Shown here: positions 8,422-16,947 of the stretch, piece after piece
Layout: each line of letters starts with the position of its first letter
Numbering within the stretch: position 1 is the first letter of the stretch
DNA from: JANQJA01 sp965267485
Lineage (GTDB): Bacteria > Pseudomonadota > Gammaproteobacteria > Pseudomonadales > Azotimanducaceae
DNA length: 64,000 bases
Reading direction: 5' to 3'
Assembly (NCBI GenBank): GCA_965267485.1
Contig: OZ254080.1
Coordinates: forward strand, 4,668,027 to 4,732,026
Made by a program: the position numbers and the translations under genes
The notes under the pieces: model-generated
Database searches by the model: none
Seen by the model: only the letters and a program-made list of their open reading frames with translations
Told to the model about the DNA's origin: nothing

Positions 8422-9666
8422 ATGTCGACGCCCTCTCACCTCGAGCAGTATCAGGCGGTACGATCAGCAAGTCTGGACATCGTCAGGCCGCTCTCGATAG
8501 AGGATTACGTCGTTCAGCCCATGGATGATGCGAGCCCGCCGAAGTGGCATCTGGCTCACGTCACCTGGTTCTTCGAAACCTTTCTGCTGAAGCCCTTGCT
8601 GCCGGGTTACACACCGTTCCATCCCGCCTACGAGTACCTGTTCAACTCCTATTACAACGGCGTCGGCGAACAGTTTCCGCGACCGAAGCGCGGTCATCTT
8701 TCGCGGCCGACGGTCGAGGAGGTGCTGGCCTATCGGGAACACGTTGATGAACACATGGCACGCCTGCTGGGCGGCGAGCTGACCGACGATCTTGCGTTCA
8801 CGGTGACGCTCGGGCTGCATCATGAACAGCAGCATCAGGAGCTCCTGTTCACCGACCTCAAGTACAACCTTGGCAACAATCCGCTGTACCCCGCCTACCG
8901 GGAGTGCCGTTCCGCGGACGGGGGCGCGGCCGGCGCACTGACGTTCAGCGGGTTTGATGGCGGTGTTTACGAGATCGGTCGCGACCCGCAACCGACGTCA
9001 TTCGGCTTTGACAATGAATCGCCCCGGCACGAGGTGCTTCTGCGCGACTTCCGCCTGGCTGATCGGCTCGTGACCAATGGTGAGTTCCTCGAATTCATGG
9101 AGGACGGCGGATACGGTCGCGCTGAACTCTGGCTCTCTGACGCGTGGTCGCTGATCAACGACCGTGAAGCTGGCTTTGGCTCCCCGCTCTACTGGGTTCA
9201 GCGTGACGGTGTCTGGTTCGAGTACACGCTGGGAGGGCTCGTGCCACTGGCGCCCGATGCGCCGGTGTGTCATGTCAGCGGTTATGAAGCAGATGCTTAC
9301 GCCCGCTGGCACGGCTGCCGTCTCCCGACAGAACCTGAATGGGAAGTGGCGGCGGCGACGCAGCCGGTGGCGGGGAATCTTCGCGGCAGCGGAAGGCTGC
9401 ACCCGGCGCCCGCTCCCGGCGGCCCGCTCTCGCAGCTCTATGGAGATGTCTGGGAGTGGACGCAGTCCAGCTACGGACCTTACCCGGGCTTCCGGGAGTT
9501 TCCCGGCCAACTGGGCGAGTACAACGGCAAGTTCATGGCCAATCAGCTGGTCCTGCGCGGCGGCTCCTGCGTAACACCGGACGATCACATTCGTCCGACT
9601 TATCGAAACTTTTTCTATCCCGGCGATCGATGGCAGTTCTCCGGCATACGACTGGCGAGCGACTGA
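8422..9666 (+). CDS. egtB: Hercynine oxygenase EgtB (ergothioneine biosynthesis)
   Basis: EgtB is an iron(II) enzyme that joins a thiol (gamma-glutamylcysteine or cysteine) to hercynine with O2, forming the sulfoxide intermediate of ergothioneine. The N-terminal DinB-like domain shows the three-histidine facial triad, one histidine in HLAH (residues 43-46) and two in HHEQQHQE (133-140). The C-terminal half is a formylglycine-generating-enzyme-like fold with DVWEWTQS and LRGGSC motifs. Length (414 residues) is typical. egtD follows after 20 bases. No clear ribosome site precedes the ATG. Confidence 0.93.
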   Translation: MSTPSHLEQYQAVRSASLDIVRPLSIEDYVVQPMDDASPPKWHLAHVTWFFETFLLKPLLPGYTPFHPAYEYLFNSYYNGVGEQFPRPKRGHLSRPTVEEVLAYREHVDEHMARLLGGELTDDLAFTVTLGLHHEQQHQELLFTDLKYNLGNNPLYPAYRECRSADGGAAGALTFSGFDGGVYEIGRDPQPTSFGFDNESPRHEVLLRDFRLADRLVTNGEFLEFMEDGGYGRAELWLSDAWSLINDREAGFGSPLYWVQRDGVWFEYTLGGLVPLAPDAPVCHVSGYEADAYARWHGCRLPTEPEWEVAAATQPVAGNLRGSGRLHPAPAPGGPLSQLYGDVWEWTQSSYGPYPGFREFPGQLGEYNGKFMANQLVLRGGSCVTPDDHIRPTYRNFFYPGDRWQFSGIRLASD

Positions 9667-9686
9667 CGCTCGCGTGAGGATCTGGT

Positions 9687-10643
9687 TTGCAGAACGTTTT
9701 TTTCTACGACAAGTACCCGGCCCGGGTCGATTCCGCCGAGGAACTGCTGACGGGCCTGACCGCTGACGCCAAGAGTATTCCGCCGAAATTCTTCTACGAC
9801 GAGCGGGGCTCGGAACTCTTTACCGAGATCACGCGGCAGCCCGAGTACTATCCGACCCGCACCGAAGTGAGTCTGCTTGAGTCGACGCGCGAGAAACTGA
9901 AGCCGCTCGTCGGCGACGAGAGCGTTGTCGTCGAGTATGGCAGTGGCAGCAGCGAGAAGATCCGGTTGCTGCTCGAGAGCCTTCGGCCGCGAGTCTATGC
10001 GCCGCTCGATATCTCCCGTGATTATCTCGCGAAGTCGGCTGAGGATATCGCCCAGGCATTTCCGTGGCTGGAAGTTCACGCCGCGTGCATCGACTACACG
10101 AGCGACTTCGAGTTGCCGTTCGAGATCGAGGGCCGTAAGACCGGGTTCTTCCCGGGTTCGAGTATCGGCAACTTTTCCCGCGCTGACGCGGCGGACTTTC
10201 TGGGTCGAGTTCGGCAGCAGCTCGGTGACGATGGCGCCCTGCTGATCGGCGTCGACATGAAGAAAGACCGGGCGATGCTCGAGCGAGCCTATAACGATGA
10301 GGCCGGTGTGACAGCGGCGTTCAACCTCAATGTGCTCAATCACCTGAACCGGGATTTCGGCGCCACGTTCGATGCCGAGCGCTTCGATCACCTCGCCCGT
10401 TACAACGAGGACGAAGGCTGCATCCAGATGTTCCTCGTGAGTCGGGAGGCGCAGGAAGTTCGGCTCGGCGAGACGACAGTGCGCTTCGAGAAGGGAGAGC
10501 CGATCCACACCGAGAACTCCCACAAGTATGGCCGTGAGGAGTTTCTTGGCATGGCAGAGGGCGCGGGCTTTGCCTCGAGCGAGTGCTGGCAGGACGAGAA
10601 CGGGTGGTTCAGCCTGTTCTATCTCTCCGCCGAAGCCGCTTGA
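9687..10643 (+). CDS. egtD: L-histidine N-alpha-methyltransferase EgtD
   Basis: EgtD uses S-adenosylmethionine to trimethylate histidine to hercynine, the first step of ergothioneine synthesis. The 318-residue protein shows the family signatures KFFYDERGSELF near residue 34, the SAM-binding EYGSGSSEKIR near residue 83, and a FFPGSSIGN loop. Translation is read from TTG 9687, well placed 7 bases after GTGAGGA; no ATG or GTG upstream is in frame. With egtB it forms a two-gene cluster; egtA, egtC and egtE are not adjacent. The 3' end overlaps the convergent homoserine kinase gene by 25 bases. Confidence 0.93.
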   Translation: MQNVFFYDKYPARVDSAEELLTGLTADAKSIPPKFFYDERGSELFTEITRQPEYYPTRTEVSLLESTREKLKPLVGDESVVVEYGSGSSEKIRLLLESLRPRVYAPLDISRDYLAKSAEDIAQAFPWLEVHAACIDYTSDFELPFEIEGRKTGFFPGSSIGNFSRADAADFLGRVRQQLGDDGALLIGVDMKKDRAMLERAYNDEAGVTAAFNLNVLNHLNRDFGATFDAERFDHLARYNEDEGCIQMFLVSREAQEVRLGETTVRFEKGEPIHTENSHKYGREEFLGMAEGAGFASSECWQDENGWFSLFYLSAEAA

Positions 10644-11557
10644 TCTGTCGCCCGCAGTATCTGCAGGAACTCGTCCGGATCCTTGAGGTGTGCACCGTTC
10701 TCACCGCTCAACAGCCTCGTTAGTGCGAAGCGTGCGGCACCGGCTCGCAGGAATGCGGGCAGGCTCTCGCGCTCGGCGGGTTCGAGTTCCCGTGTTGCGC
10801 CATAACCATCGAGCAGCGCATCGACCAGCGCGTCGTTGAGCTCGCCAGCGGCGTCCCGCGCCCACGCGTTGATGGTGATAGCGAGGTCCTGCACCAGAAA
10901 GTCGTTGCATGCGTGGTAGAAGTCGATGACGCCGGTGAGCGTGTCGTCGACAAAGAGCGCATTGTCCATGAACAGATCGCCGTGAATGACGCCCCGGGGA
11001 AGGTCCTCGCGTGACTCCAGCACGGCGTATTCCTCGATCGTTCGGGCGAGCAGTGCGGCGTCGCCATCGTCCAGCAGAGCTTGGGTTTGTTCCAGCGCGT
11101 CTCTCGCCCATGCAGCGCTGTACGGATTGTCCCGTGAGTACCGGGCGCCCGCCGCGCCTTCGTGGATGCGCGCCAGCAGCTGTCCGATCTGCTCGCATGC
11201 CGCCGTCGTTGCCGTCTCGGGATGGCTCCCCGGCAGGCGCGGAAAGAGCCACGCCGGCTTTCCGCAGAAGATCGTGCTGGCCATGCCGTCGAGCGTTCGA
11301 ACGGGGCTTGGAACGGGCAGGCCGCCGCGATCGAGTCGGGTCAGCAGCTCGTTGAAGAACGGCTGGTCTTCGAAGCCGAGGTCCTCGGTGATTGTGAGCA
11401 CAAACTCGAGCTCGTCATCATCGGTTGCGAGCGTAACGAAGTAGTTCGAATTCTCGATGCCGGTTTCGATGGCGCTGAACCCGGCGAGTTCGCCGATCCC
11501 GAACATCGAGAGGTATCGCGTCAGTGCCTCAGGGGTAAAGGTGGTGAAAACGGCCAA
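10619..11557 (-). CDS. thrB: Homoserine kinase, APH-fold type
   Basis: This enzyme phosphorylates L-homoserine with ATP in the threonine pathway. It is the aminoglycoside-phosphotransferase-fold form found in Pseudomonas and alphaproteobacteria, not the GHMP-kinase ThrB of E. coli. Seen are the N-terminal GIENSNYFV segment, the catalytic HGDLFMDNALF loop (Brenner motif, near residue 194) and the metal-binding VIDFYHA motif. Length (312 residues) fits. The threonine synthase gene is about 12 kb away in this window (23514-24887), so the pathway is not one operon here. The 3' end overlaps egtD. Confidence 0.92.
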   Translation of the reverse strand: MAVFTTFTPEALTRYLSMFGIGELAGFSAIETGIENSNYFVTLATDDDELEFVLTITEDLGFEDQPFFNELLTRLDRGGLPVPSPVRTLDGMASTIFCGKPAWLFPRLPGSHPETATTAACEQIGQLLARIHEGAAGARYSRDNPYSAAWARDALEQTQALLDDGDAALLARTIEEYAVLESREDLPRGVIHGDLFMDNALFVDDTLTGVIDFYHACNDFLVQDLAITINAWARDAAGELNDALVDALLDGYGATRELEPAERESLPAFLRAGAARFALTRLLSGENGAHLKDPDEFLQILRATDQAASAER

Positions 11558-11560
11558 GTG

Positions 11561-11854
11561 CTACCACTCCAGAATGACCCATCGCGGGTACAGCTTCTTC
11601 TTGTGATCCAGCGACTCGTAGTGGGCCGAGCCGTCTGCGGGCACCATGTAGTAGGGCCGGCCCACTTTCGGCACGATCTTGATCATCATCAGCACGCCGT
11701 TCGTGCGGTACTCGAATATCGTGCGGTCTTCGCCGACGACGATCTGGATATCGTCAGCGCCGGACTCATCCGGGGGTGCGATGGTGGTCTGTTCAGCGCT
11801 GCTGCCCATGGCAACGAGAAGCAGCAGGACGAATGGAAATAGGCGAATGTTCAA
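11561..11854 (-). CDS. DUF2782 exported protein
   Basis: This small exported protein has a hydrophobic signal segment (LFPFVLLLLVAM) and a C-terminal domain with IQIVVGEDRTIFEYR and GRPYYMVPAD blocks, as in the DUF2782 family of gammaproteobacteria that usually lies beside polA and homoserine kinase. Function is unknown. TTG at 11854 is preferred because it begins right at the signal peptide and gives 97 residues. An open frame from ATG 11905 would add 17 non-signal residues and overlap the start of polA on the other strand. The homoserine kinase gene follows 3 bases downstream. Confidence 0.65.
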   Translation of the reverse strand: MNIRLFPFVLLLLVAMGSSAEQTTIAPPDESGADDIQIVVGEDRTIFEYRTNGVLMMIKIVPKVGRPYYMVPADGSAHYESLDHKKKLYPRWVILEW

Positions 11855-11891
11855 AGTATCGTGAGCGCTCTCTAAACGTAACGAAATTCCG

Positions 11892-14582
11892 ATGAAAACC
11901 GACAAGCCCGTGGTCCTGATCGACGGCTCATCCTACCTGTTCAGGGCCTTTCACGCATTACCCAAACTGATGAGCACAAAGGGTCATGCGACCGGTGCCA
12001 TCAAGGGCGTCATCGCCATGATCAGGAAGCTGATGGCGGACTACGAGGGCAGTCACATCGCCTGCGTATTCGATGCGAAAGGCCAGTCTTTCAGGAACGA
12101 GATCTATCCAGAGTACAAGGCCAACCGCGAGAAGATGCCAGACGATCTTCGCGAACAGATTGCGCCCATTCAGGAGATCATCCGTCACATGGGCATGCCG
12201 CTGCTCATCGTTGAAGGTGTCGAGGCAGACGATGTGATCGGGACACTCGCCGATCAGGCGGTGGAGGCCGATCTCGACGTCGTCATCTCGACCGGCGACA
12301 AGGACATGGCCCAGCTCGTCAACTCGCGAGTCACCCTCATCAACACCATGACCGAAACGGCCATGGACGAGGCGGGCGTCGAGGAGAAGTTCGGTGTCCG
12401 GCCGGATCAGATTGTTGATTATCTGGCGCTGATCGGCGATACCTCGGACAACATCCCCGGGGTGCCGAAGTGCGGGCCGAAGACGGCAGTGAAGTGGCTC
12501 GCCGAGTACGGGTCGCTGGATGGCGTCATGAAAAATGCGGATGAGATCGGCGGCAAGGTGGGCGAAAACCTGCGCGATACGCTGGAGATGCTGCCGACCT
12601 CCTACGATCTGGCGCGGATTCGTCGCGATGTCGACCTCGATGTGAAGCTCGCTGACCTGACGCTCGGCGAACCCGATGACCAGGCGCTCCGCCGCCTCTT
12701 TACGGAGTACGAGTTCAAGCAGTGGGCTGACGAGCTGGCCGGCGCTGATCCCGGGCGTGAGGCTGAGCGCGCCGCGGCGAACTACACGACGCTGTTCGAT
12801 GAATCCGCGCTCGACGAGTGGATAGAACGACTCGCCAGCGCCGATTTGTTTGCTTTCGACACCGAGACCACCAGCCTCGACTACGTCGAGGCCGAACTCG
12901 TCGGACTCTCGTTTGCTGTCGAGGAAGGCGAGGCCGCATACGTGCCGGTCGCCCACGACTACGAAGGTGCGCCTGACCAGCTGTCCCTCGATCTCGTGCT
13001 CGGCAAACTGAAACCCCTGCTGGAAGACCCGGCGGTCAGGAAGGTCGGGCAGAACCTCAAGTACGACATGAGCGTGCTGGCCAAATACGGCATCGAGATG
13101 AAGGGCATCGCCTTTGACACGATGCTGGAATCCTATGTGCTGAACTCGGTGGCCTCGCGGCACAACCTCGACGACCTTGCACTCAAGTATCTCGGCGTGA
13201 ACACCACGCACTTCGAGGACATTGCCGGCAAGGGCGCAAAACAACTCACGTTCAACCAGATCTCACTCGACGATGCCGGACACTACGCGGCCGAGGATGC
13301 AGACATTGCACTGCGGCTCCATCACGCGATCTGGCCGAAGCTGTCCGGCGACAACCGGCTCAAGTCGGTATTCGAGGAGATCGAGCTGCCGCTGGTGCCG
13401 GTACTCTCGCGAATCGAGCGCCACGGCGTGCTGCTCGACGACGCGCTGCTCGGGGAGCAGAGCCGGGAGCTCGCGGCACGCATGGAAGCGCTCAAGGCTG
13501 AGGCCTACGATCTCGCCGGCGAGGAGTTCAACCTCGGTTCCACGAAGCAGCTACAGACGATCCTGTTCGAGAAGCTGTCGCTGCCGGTGCTGCGCAAGAC
13601 CGCCAAGGGCGCGCCGTCGACGGCAGAGAATGTGCTTCAGGAGCTGGCGCTCGACTATCCGCTGCCGAAGGTCATCATGGAGTACCGCGCGCTCAGCAAG
13701 CTGAAGTCGACCTACACAGACCAGTTGCCGAAGCAGGTACACGAGCGCACGGGCCGCGTTCACACCTCGTATCACCAGGCAGTGACGGCAACCGGGCGGC
13801 TGTCCAGCCAGGACCCGAACCTGCAGAACATTCCGATCCGGACGGAGGAAGGCAGGCGCGTGCGCAAGGCGTTCATCGCGCCCGAGGGGCACTTGCTGCT
13901 TGCGGCTGACTACTCGCAGATCGAGCTTCGCATCATGGCGCATCTGTCAGGCGACGAGACGCTGACACAGGCGTTCAGGGATGACGAGGATGTTCACCGT
14001 GTGACCGCGTCAGAGGTTTTCGCGGTCGACCGCGACGACGTCCGCGACGACCAGCGGCGAAGCGCCAAGGCCATCAATTTCGGGCTGATCTACGGTATGT
14101 CCGCCTACGGTCTGGCGCGCCAGCTGGGCATCTCGAGAAGCGACGCACAGGCGTACATCGATCGGTACTTCGAGCGCTATCCGGGCGTTCACGACTACAT
14201 GGAATCCACTCGCAAGCTGGCGGCAGACCAGGGTTATGTCGAGACGATCTTTGGCCGTAGGCTGTACCTGCCCGACATCAATGCGAGCAACTACCAGCGG
14301 CGTCAGGCGGCAGAGCGCACCGCGATCAATGCGCCGATGCAGGGCAGCGCCGCCGACATCATCAAGCGCGCGATGCTCAAGGTTGATGACTGGCTGCAGT
14401 CGAGTGGCATTGATGCCGCCGTCATCATGCAGGTCCATGACGAGTTGGTGCTGGAGGTCGGGCACGACAGCATCGACGAGGTCGCCGCGGAGATTCGCGG
14501 ACTCATGGAAGGCGCGGCCGATCTTTCGATCCCGCTGATCGTTGAAACCGGTGTCGGCGACAATTGGGACGACGCACACTGA
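11892..14582 (+). CDS. polA: DNA polymerase I
   Basis: This is the repair and Okazaki-fragment-processing polymerase. All three domains are present in 896 residues: the 5'-3' flap nuclease (about 1-290, starting VLIDGSSYLFRAFHA), the 3'-5' exonuclease (about 300-490) and the polymerase. The exonuclease FDTETTSLD box keeps its acidic residues, so proofreading looks intact. The polymerase shows the motif A block DYSQIELR, the finger helix RRSAKAINFGLIYG and motif C VHDELVLE. It is divergent from the DUF2782 gene and convergent with engB. Confidence 0.97.
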   Translation: MKTDKPVVLIDGSSYLFRAFHALPKLMSTKGHATGAIKGVIAMIRKLMADYEGSHIACVFDAKGQSFRNEIYPEYKANREKMPDDLREQIAPIQEIIRHMGMPLLIVEGVEADDVIGTLADQAVEADLDVVISTGDKDMAQLVNSRVTLINTMTETAMDEAGVEEKFGVRPDQIVDYLALIGDTSDNIPGVPKCGPKTAVKWLAEYGSLDGVMKNADEIGGKVGENLRDTLEMLPTSYDLARIRRDVDLDVKLADLTLGEPDDQALRRLFTEYEFKQWADELAGADPGREAERAAANYTTLFDESALDEWIERLASADLFAFDTETTSLDYVEAELVGLSFAVEEGEAAYVPVAHDYEGAPDQLSLDLVLGKLKPLLEDPAVRKVGQNLKYDMSVLAKYGIEMKGIAFDTMLESYVLNSVASRHNLDDLALKYLGVNTTHFEDIAGKGAKQLTFNQISLDDAGHYAAEDADIALRLHHAIWPKLSGDNRLKSVFEEIELPLVPVLSRIERHGVLLDDALLGEQSRELAARMEALKAEAYDLAGEEFNLGSTKQLQTILFEKLSLPVLRKTAKGAPSTAENVLQELALDYPLPKVIMEYRALSKLKSTYTDQLPKQVHERTGRVHTSYHQAVTATGRLSSQDPNLQNIPIRTEEGRRVRKAFIAPEGHLLLAADYSQIELRIMAHLSGDETLTQAFRDDEDVHRVTASEVFAVDRDDVRDDQRRSAKAINFGLIYGMSAYGLARQLGISRSDAQAYIDRYFERYPGVHDYMESTRKLAADQGYVETIFGRRLYLPDINASNYQRRQAAERTAINAPMQGSAADIIKRAMLKVDDWLQSSGIDAAVIMQVHDELVLEVGHDSIDEVAAEIRGLMEGAADLSIPLIVETGVGDNWDDAH

Positions 14583-14647
14583 CCACGCTTCGCTAACGAG
14601 CAAGCTGGGGTGCGACCGGGACACAATATCTGCAGCGCAATAAAAGA

Positions 14648-14685
14648 GGCCCTGGTTACCCGTTGGGGAGGGAGTAACCAGGGCC
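14648..14685. terminator. 12-bp perfect hairpin between convergent polA and engB
   Basis: GGCCCTGGTTAC at 14648-14659 pairs exactly with GTAACCAGGGCC at 14674-14685 around a 14-base loop. On the minus strand the stem is followed by TCTTTTATT, so it reads as a Rho-independent terminator for engB, or for a small RNA encoded between 14700 and 14856. On the plus strand the loop reads GGGGAGGGAG and no T run follows directly. The rest of 14583-14856 has no open frame of note. Confidence 0.7.
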
Positions 14686-14856
14686 CAGATCTTCGGCTCT
14701 TTTGGGGGATAAAATTACCGAAGCGTTGCTGCCGAAACTCAATACATCAGAGATTCGATAGTTATGACTCATCTGGTGTGATGAAGTTCCGAAAGGTCGC
14801 AGGAGATAAAGTGGAAGGATAATGGAGCGCGCAAAAAGATTGGGTTAAGTGCCGCG

Positions 14857-15459
14857 TCAGGCTTCTTCCTCGTCGAGCCAACCTGCAATGATCTGCTCGA
14901 GCTCCTTCCGGCCCACGTCATGAGTACTGGACAGCGCCTGTACTGTGATCCCCGGCGGTAGCGCCGCCCGCACTTGCTGCAACGCTTTCGCACGCGCACC
15001 GCTCTTCAGCTTGTCGCACTTCGTCAGGACGACGTGAACGGCGAGACCCGATTGCACGCCCCAGTCGATCATCATCGTGTCGAACTCCTTGAGCGGGTGG
15101 CGAATGTCCATCACGACGACCAGGCCCACGAGTGAATCTCTCGCCCGCAGGTAGTTGTCGATGTTGCGGTGCCACTCATCCTTCAGTTTCTGTGGCACCT
15201 TCGCATAGCCAAATCCGGGCAGGTCCACGAGGCGAATACCGTCGCCGATATCAAAGAAGTTGATGAGCTGGGTTCGTCCCGGCGTCTTGCTCGTGCGTGC
15301 AAGGCCACGGTTCCGCGTCAGGTAGTTGAGCGTGCTCGACTTGCCGGCATTGGAGCGTCCGCAGAAGGCGATCTCGGCTCCCTCGTCGGGCGGGCACTGA
15401 CTGACTTTGGCGGCACTCGTCAGGAAGCTCGCCTTCGTGAATTCAAGTCGATTTTCCAT
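14857..15459 (-). CDS. engB: Ribosome biogenesis GTPase EngB (YsxC/YihA)
   Basis: This is an essential small GTPase needed for large ribosomal subunit assembly. The G motifs are visible: GRSNAGKSS (P loop), the TPGRTQ switch I, DLPGFGYA (G3) and TKCDK (G4). ATG 15459 is chosen because it gives a 200-residue protein of family length with GGGGAAGG just upstream; a longer frame from 15579 would run through the cytochrome c4 promoter. polA-engB adjacency is conserved across gammaproteobacteria. Confidence 0.95.
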   Translation of the reverse strand: MENRLEFTKASFLTSAAKVSQCPPDEGAEIAFCGRSNAGKSSTLNYLTRNRGLARTSKTPGRTQLINFFDIGDGIRLVDLPGFGYAKVPQKLKDEWHRNIDNYLRARDSLVGLVVVMDIRHPLKEFDTMMIDWGVQSGLAVHVVLTKCDKLKSGARAKALQQVRAALPPGITVQALSSTHDVGRKELEQIIAGWLDEEEA

Positions 15460-15506
15460 GCACCTTCCCCGGCTGAATGCGGCGAGCCAATGCGGCTCTG
15501 ATGATA

Positions 15507-15512
15507 TATAAT
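15507..15512 (+). promoter_or_regulatory. -10 element upstream of cytochrome c4
   Basis: A perfect TATAAT (within ATATATAAT) lies 55 bases before the cytochrome c4 start, in the 107-base gap between divergent engB and the cytochrome gene. No good -35 hexamer is found at 16-18 bases, so the promoter may need an activator. Confidence 0.45.
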
Positions 15513-15566
15513 CCGCGCTCATTCTATTCGACATCCACCCAGAGTAATCCCCAGGAAGTATCGGGT

Positions 15567-16199
15567 ATGTATAAGTCAATTATCGCGATTGTGACATCGT
15601 TCGGTCTGGCGCTTGGAGTCGCCGCTTCAGCATCGGCTTCCGATGCCCTGCTTGCGGGAGACCCTGAGCGTGGCAAGACCCTGACCACGACCTGCCAGGC
15701 GTGTCACGGGCCGGATGGCAAGAGCCCGACCGACGCGTTTCCGAGTCTGGCGGGCCAGCACGAGAAATACCTGCTGAAGCAGATGCAGGATCAACTCGCC
15801 GGTGACCGCGTCATCGCGGTGATGACGGGGCTGCTGGACAACTACTCCGAGCAGGACCTTGTGGACATCGCTGCCTATTACGCCTCCCAGAAGGCCCAGC
15901 AAGGCGCTGCCGACCCTGAAACGGCAGAACTCGGTGAGCAGATCTACCGTGCCGGTATCCCGCGCAAGCAGATTGCAGCGTGTTCGGCGTGCCACTCGCC
16001 GACCGGCTCTGGCAACAATTTTGCGAAGTTCCCGATGCTGGCCGGCCAATGGCCCGCGTATACCGTGTCCCAGCTCAAGATGTTCAGAACCGGCGAGCGG
16101 CACAACGATGGCGAAAGCCGCATGATGCGTGCGATCGCGATGGATATGAGCGACGAGGAAATCGAGGCTGTCGCCAACTATATTTACGGGTTGCGGTAA
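15567..16199 (+). CDS. Cytochrome c4 (diheme)
   Basis: This periplasmic diheme cytochrome donates electrons to terminal oxidases, plausibly the caa3 enzyme encoded at 748-5034. A signal peptide (about 1-25, ending ASASA) precedes two homologous domains with heme sites CQACH (43-47) and CSACH (139-143); each has a downstream methionine in the usual ligand region. ATG 15567 is chosen because AGGAAG lies 8 bases upstream and it begins the signal peptide. dsbA follows, as in Pseudomonas, where cytochrome c4 and dsbA adjoin polA. Confidence 0.93.
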   Translation: MYKSIIAIVTSFGLALGVAASASASDALLAGDPERGKTLTTTCQACHGPDGKSPTDAFPSLAGQHEKYLLKQMQDQLAGDRVIAVMTGLLDNYSEQDLVDIAAYYASQKAQQGAADPETAELGEQIYRAGIPRKQIAACSACHSPTGSGNNFAKFPMLAGQWPAYTVSQLKMFRTGERHNDGESRMMRAIAMDMSDEEIEAVANYIYGLR

Positions 16200-16283
16200 G
16201 CGCCTCGTCCCAGGTTCGTGCGCGTTCATCAGCTTCGGATGAACGCGCCGCAACAATCCCGGTCAAACATTCAAAGATTGGTC

Positions 16284-16937
16284 ATGGATCAGTTTATGCC
16301 CAGAATTTCGACCCTCGTTTCCCTCCTGCTGTTTGCGGTGTTCGCACACGCGGCGCCCTACCAGTATGAGGAAGGTACGCACTACGTCGAGCTCGACACG
16401 CCGATCAACACCCGCATGCCCGACAAGATCGTCGTGGCGGAGTATTTCTCCTACGGCTGCCCGCACTGCTACCAGTTCGAACCGCTGATCAACGCTTGGA
16501 AGAGCGAGCTGCCTGAAGACGTGGTCTTCGAGCGTACGCCCGCGGTCTGGAACCGCGATTACCAGCTTTTTGCGCAGACCTACTACACGGCCAAGGCGCT
16601 GGATGTCCTGGATGTGATTCACGTGCCGATCTTCCAGGCGATCCATGCCGAACGTCGTCGCATCAGCGACCCTGAGGCGATGGCCAGATTCTTCGGAGAG
16701 TACGGGATCGACCCCGTCGACTTTGCCAAGGCATTCTCGTCCTTCGGCGTCCGCGCCAGCGTTCAGCAGGCCGAGGCCAAAGGGCGCGCGTACCGATCTA
16801 CCGGCGTACCCGCGCTCATCGTCAACGGCAAGTACCGCATTGAAGGCGGCATGGCCGGCAGCAACGCGGCGATGCTTCGCGTGGCCGACTTCCTGATCGC
16901 CAAAGAGCGCGCCGCCATGGCCGCTTCTGCCGACTGA
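16284..16937 (+). CDS. dsbA: Thiol:disulfide interchange protein DsbA
   Basis: This periplasmic oxidase puts disulfides into exported proteins and is re-oxidised by DsbB, whose gene is at 57619-58122. A signal peptide ends in AHA at residue 23. The active site is CPHC at residues 59-62 and the cis-proline loop is STGVPALIV. Length is 217 residues. ATG 16284 is the chosen start; ATG 16296 is nearly as good, and neither has a strong ribosome site. Confidence 0.93.
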   Translation: MDQFMPRISTLVSLLLFAVFAHAAPYQYEEGTHYVELDTPINTRMPDKIVVAEYFSYGCPHCYQFEPLINAWKSELPEDVVFERTPAVWNRDYQLFAQTYYTAKALDVLDVIHVPIFQAIHAERRRISDPEAMARFFGEYGIDPVDFAKAFSSFGVRASVQQAEAKGRAYRSTGVPALIVNGKYRIEGGMAGSNAAMLRVADFLIAKERAAMAASAD

Positions 16938-16947
16938 CACACGGCCT

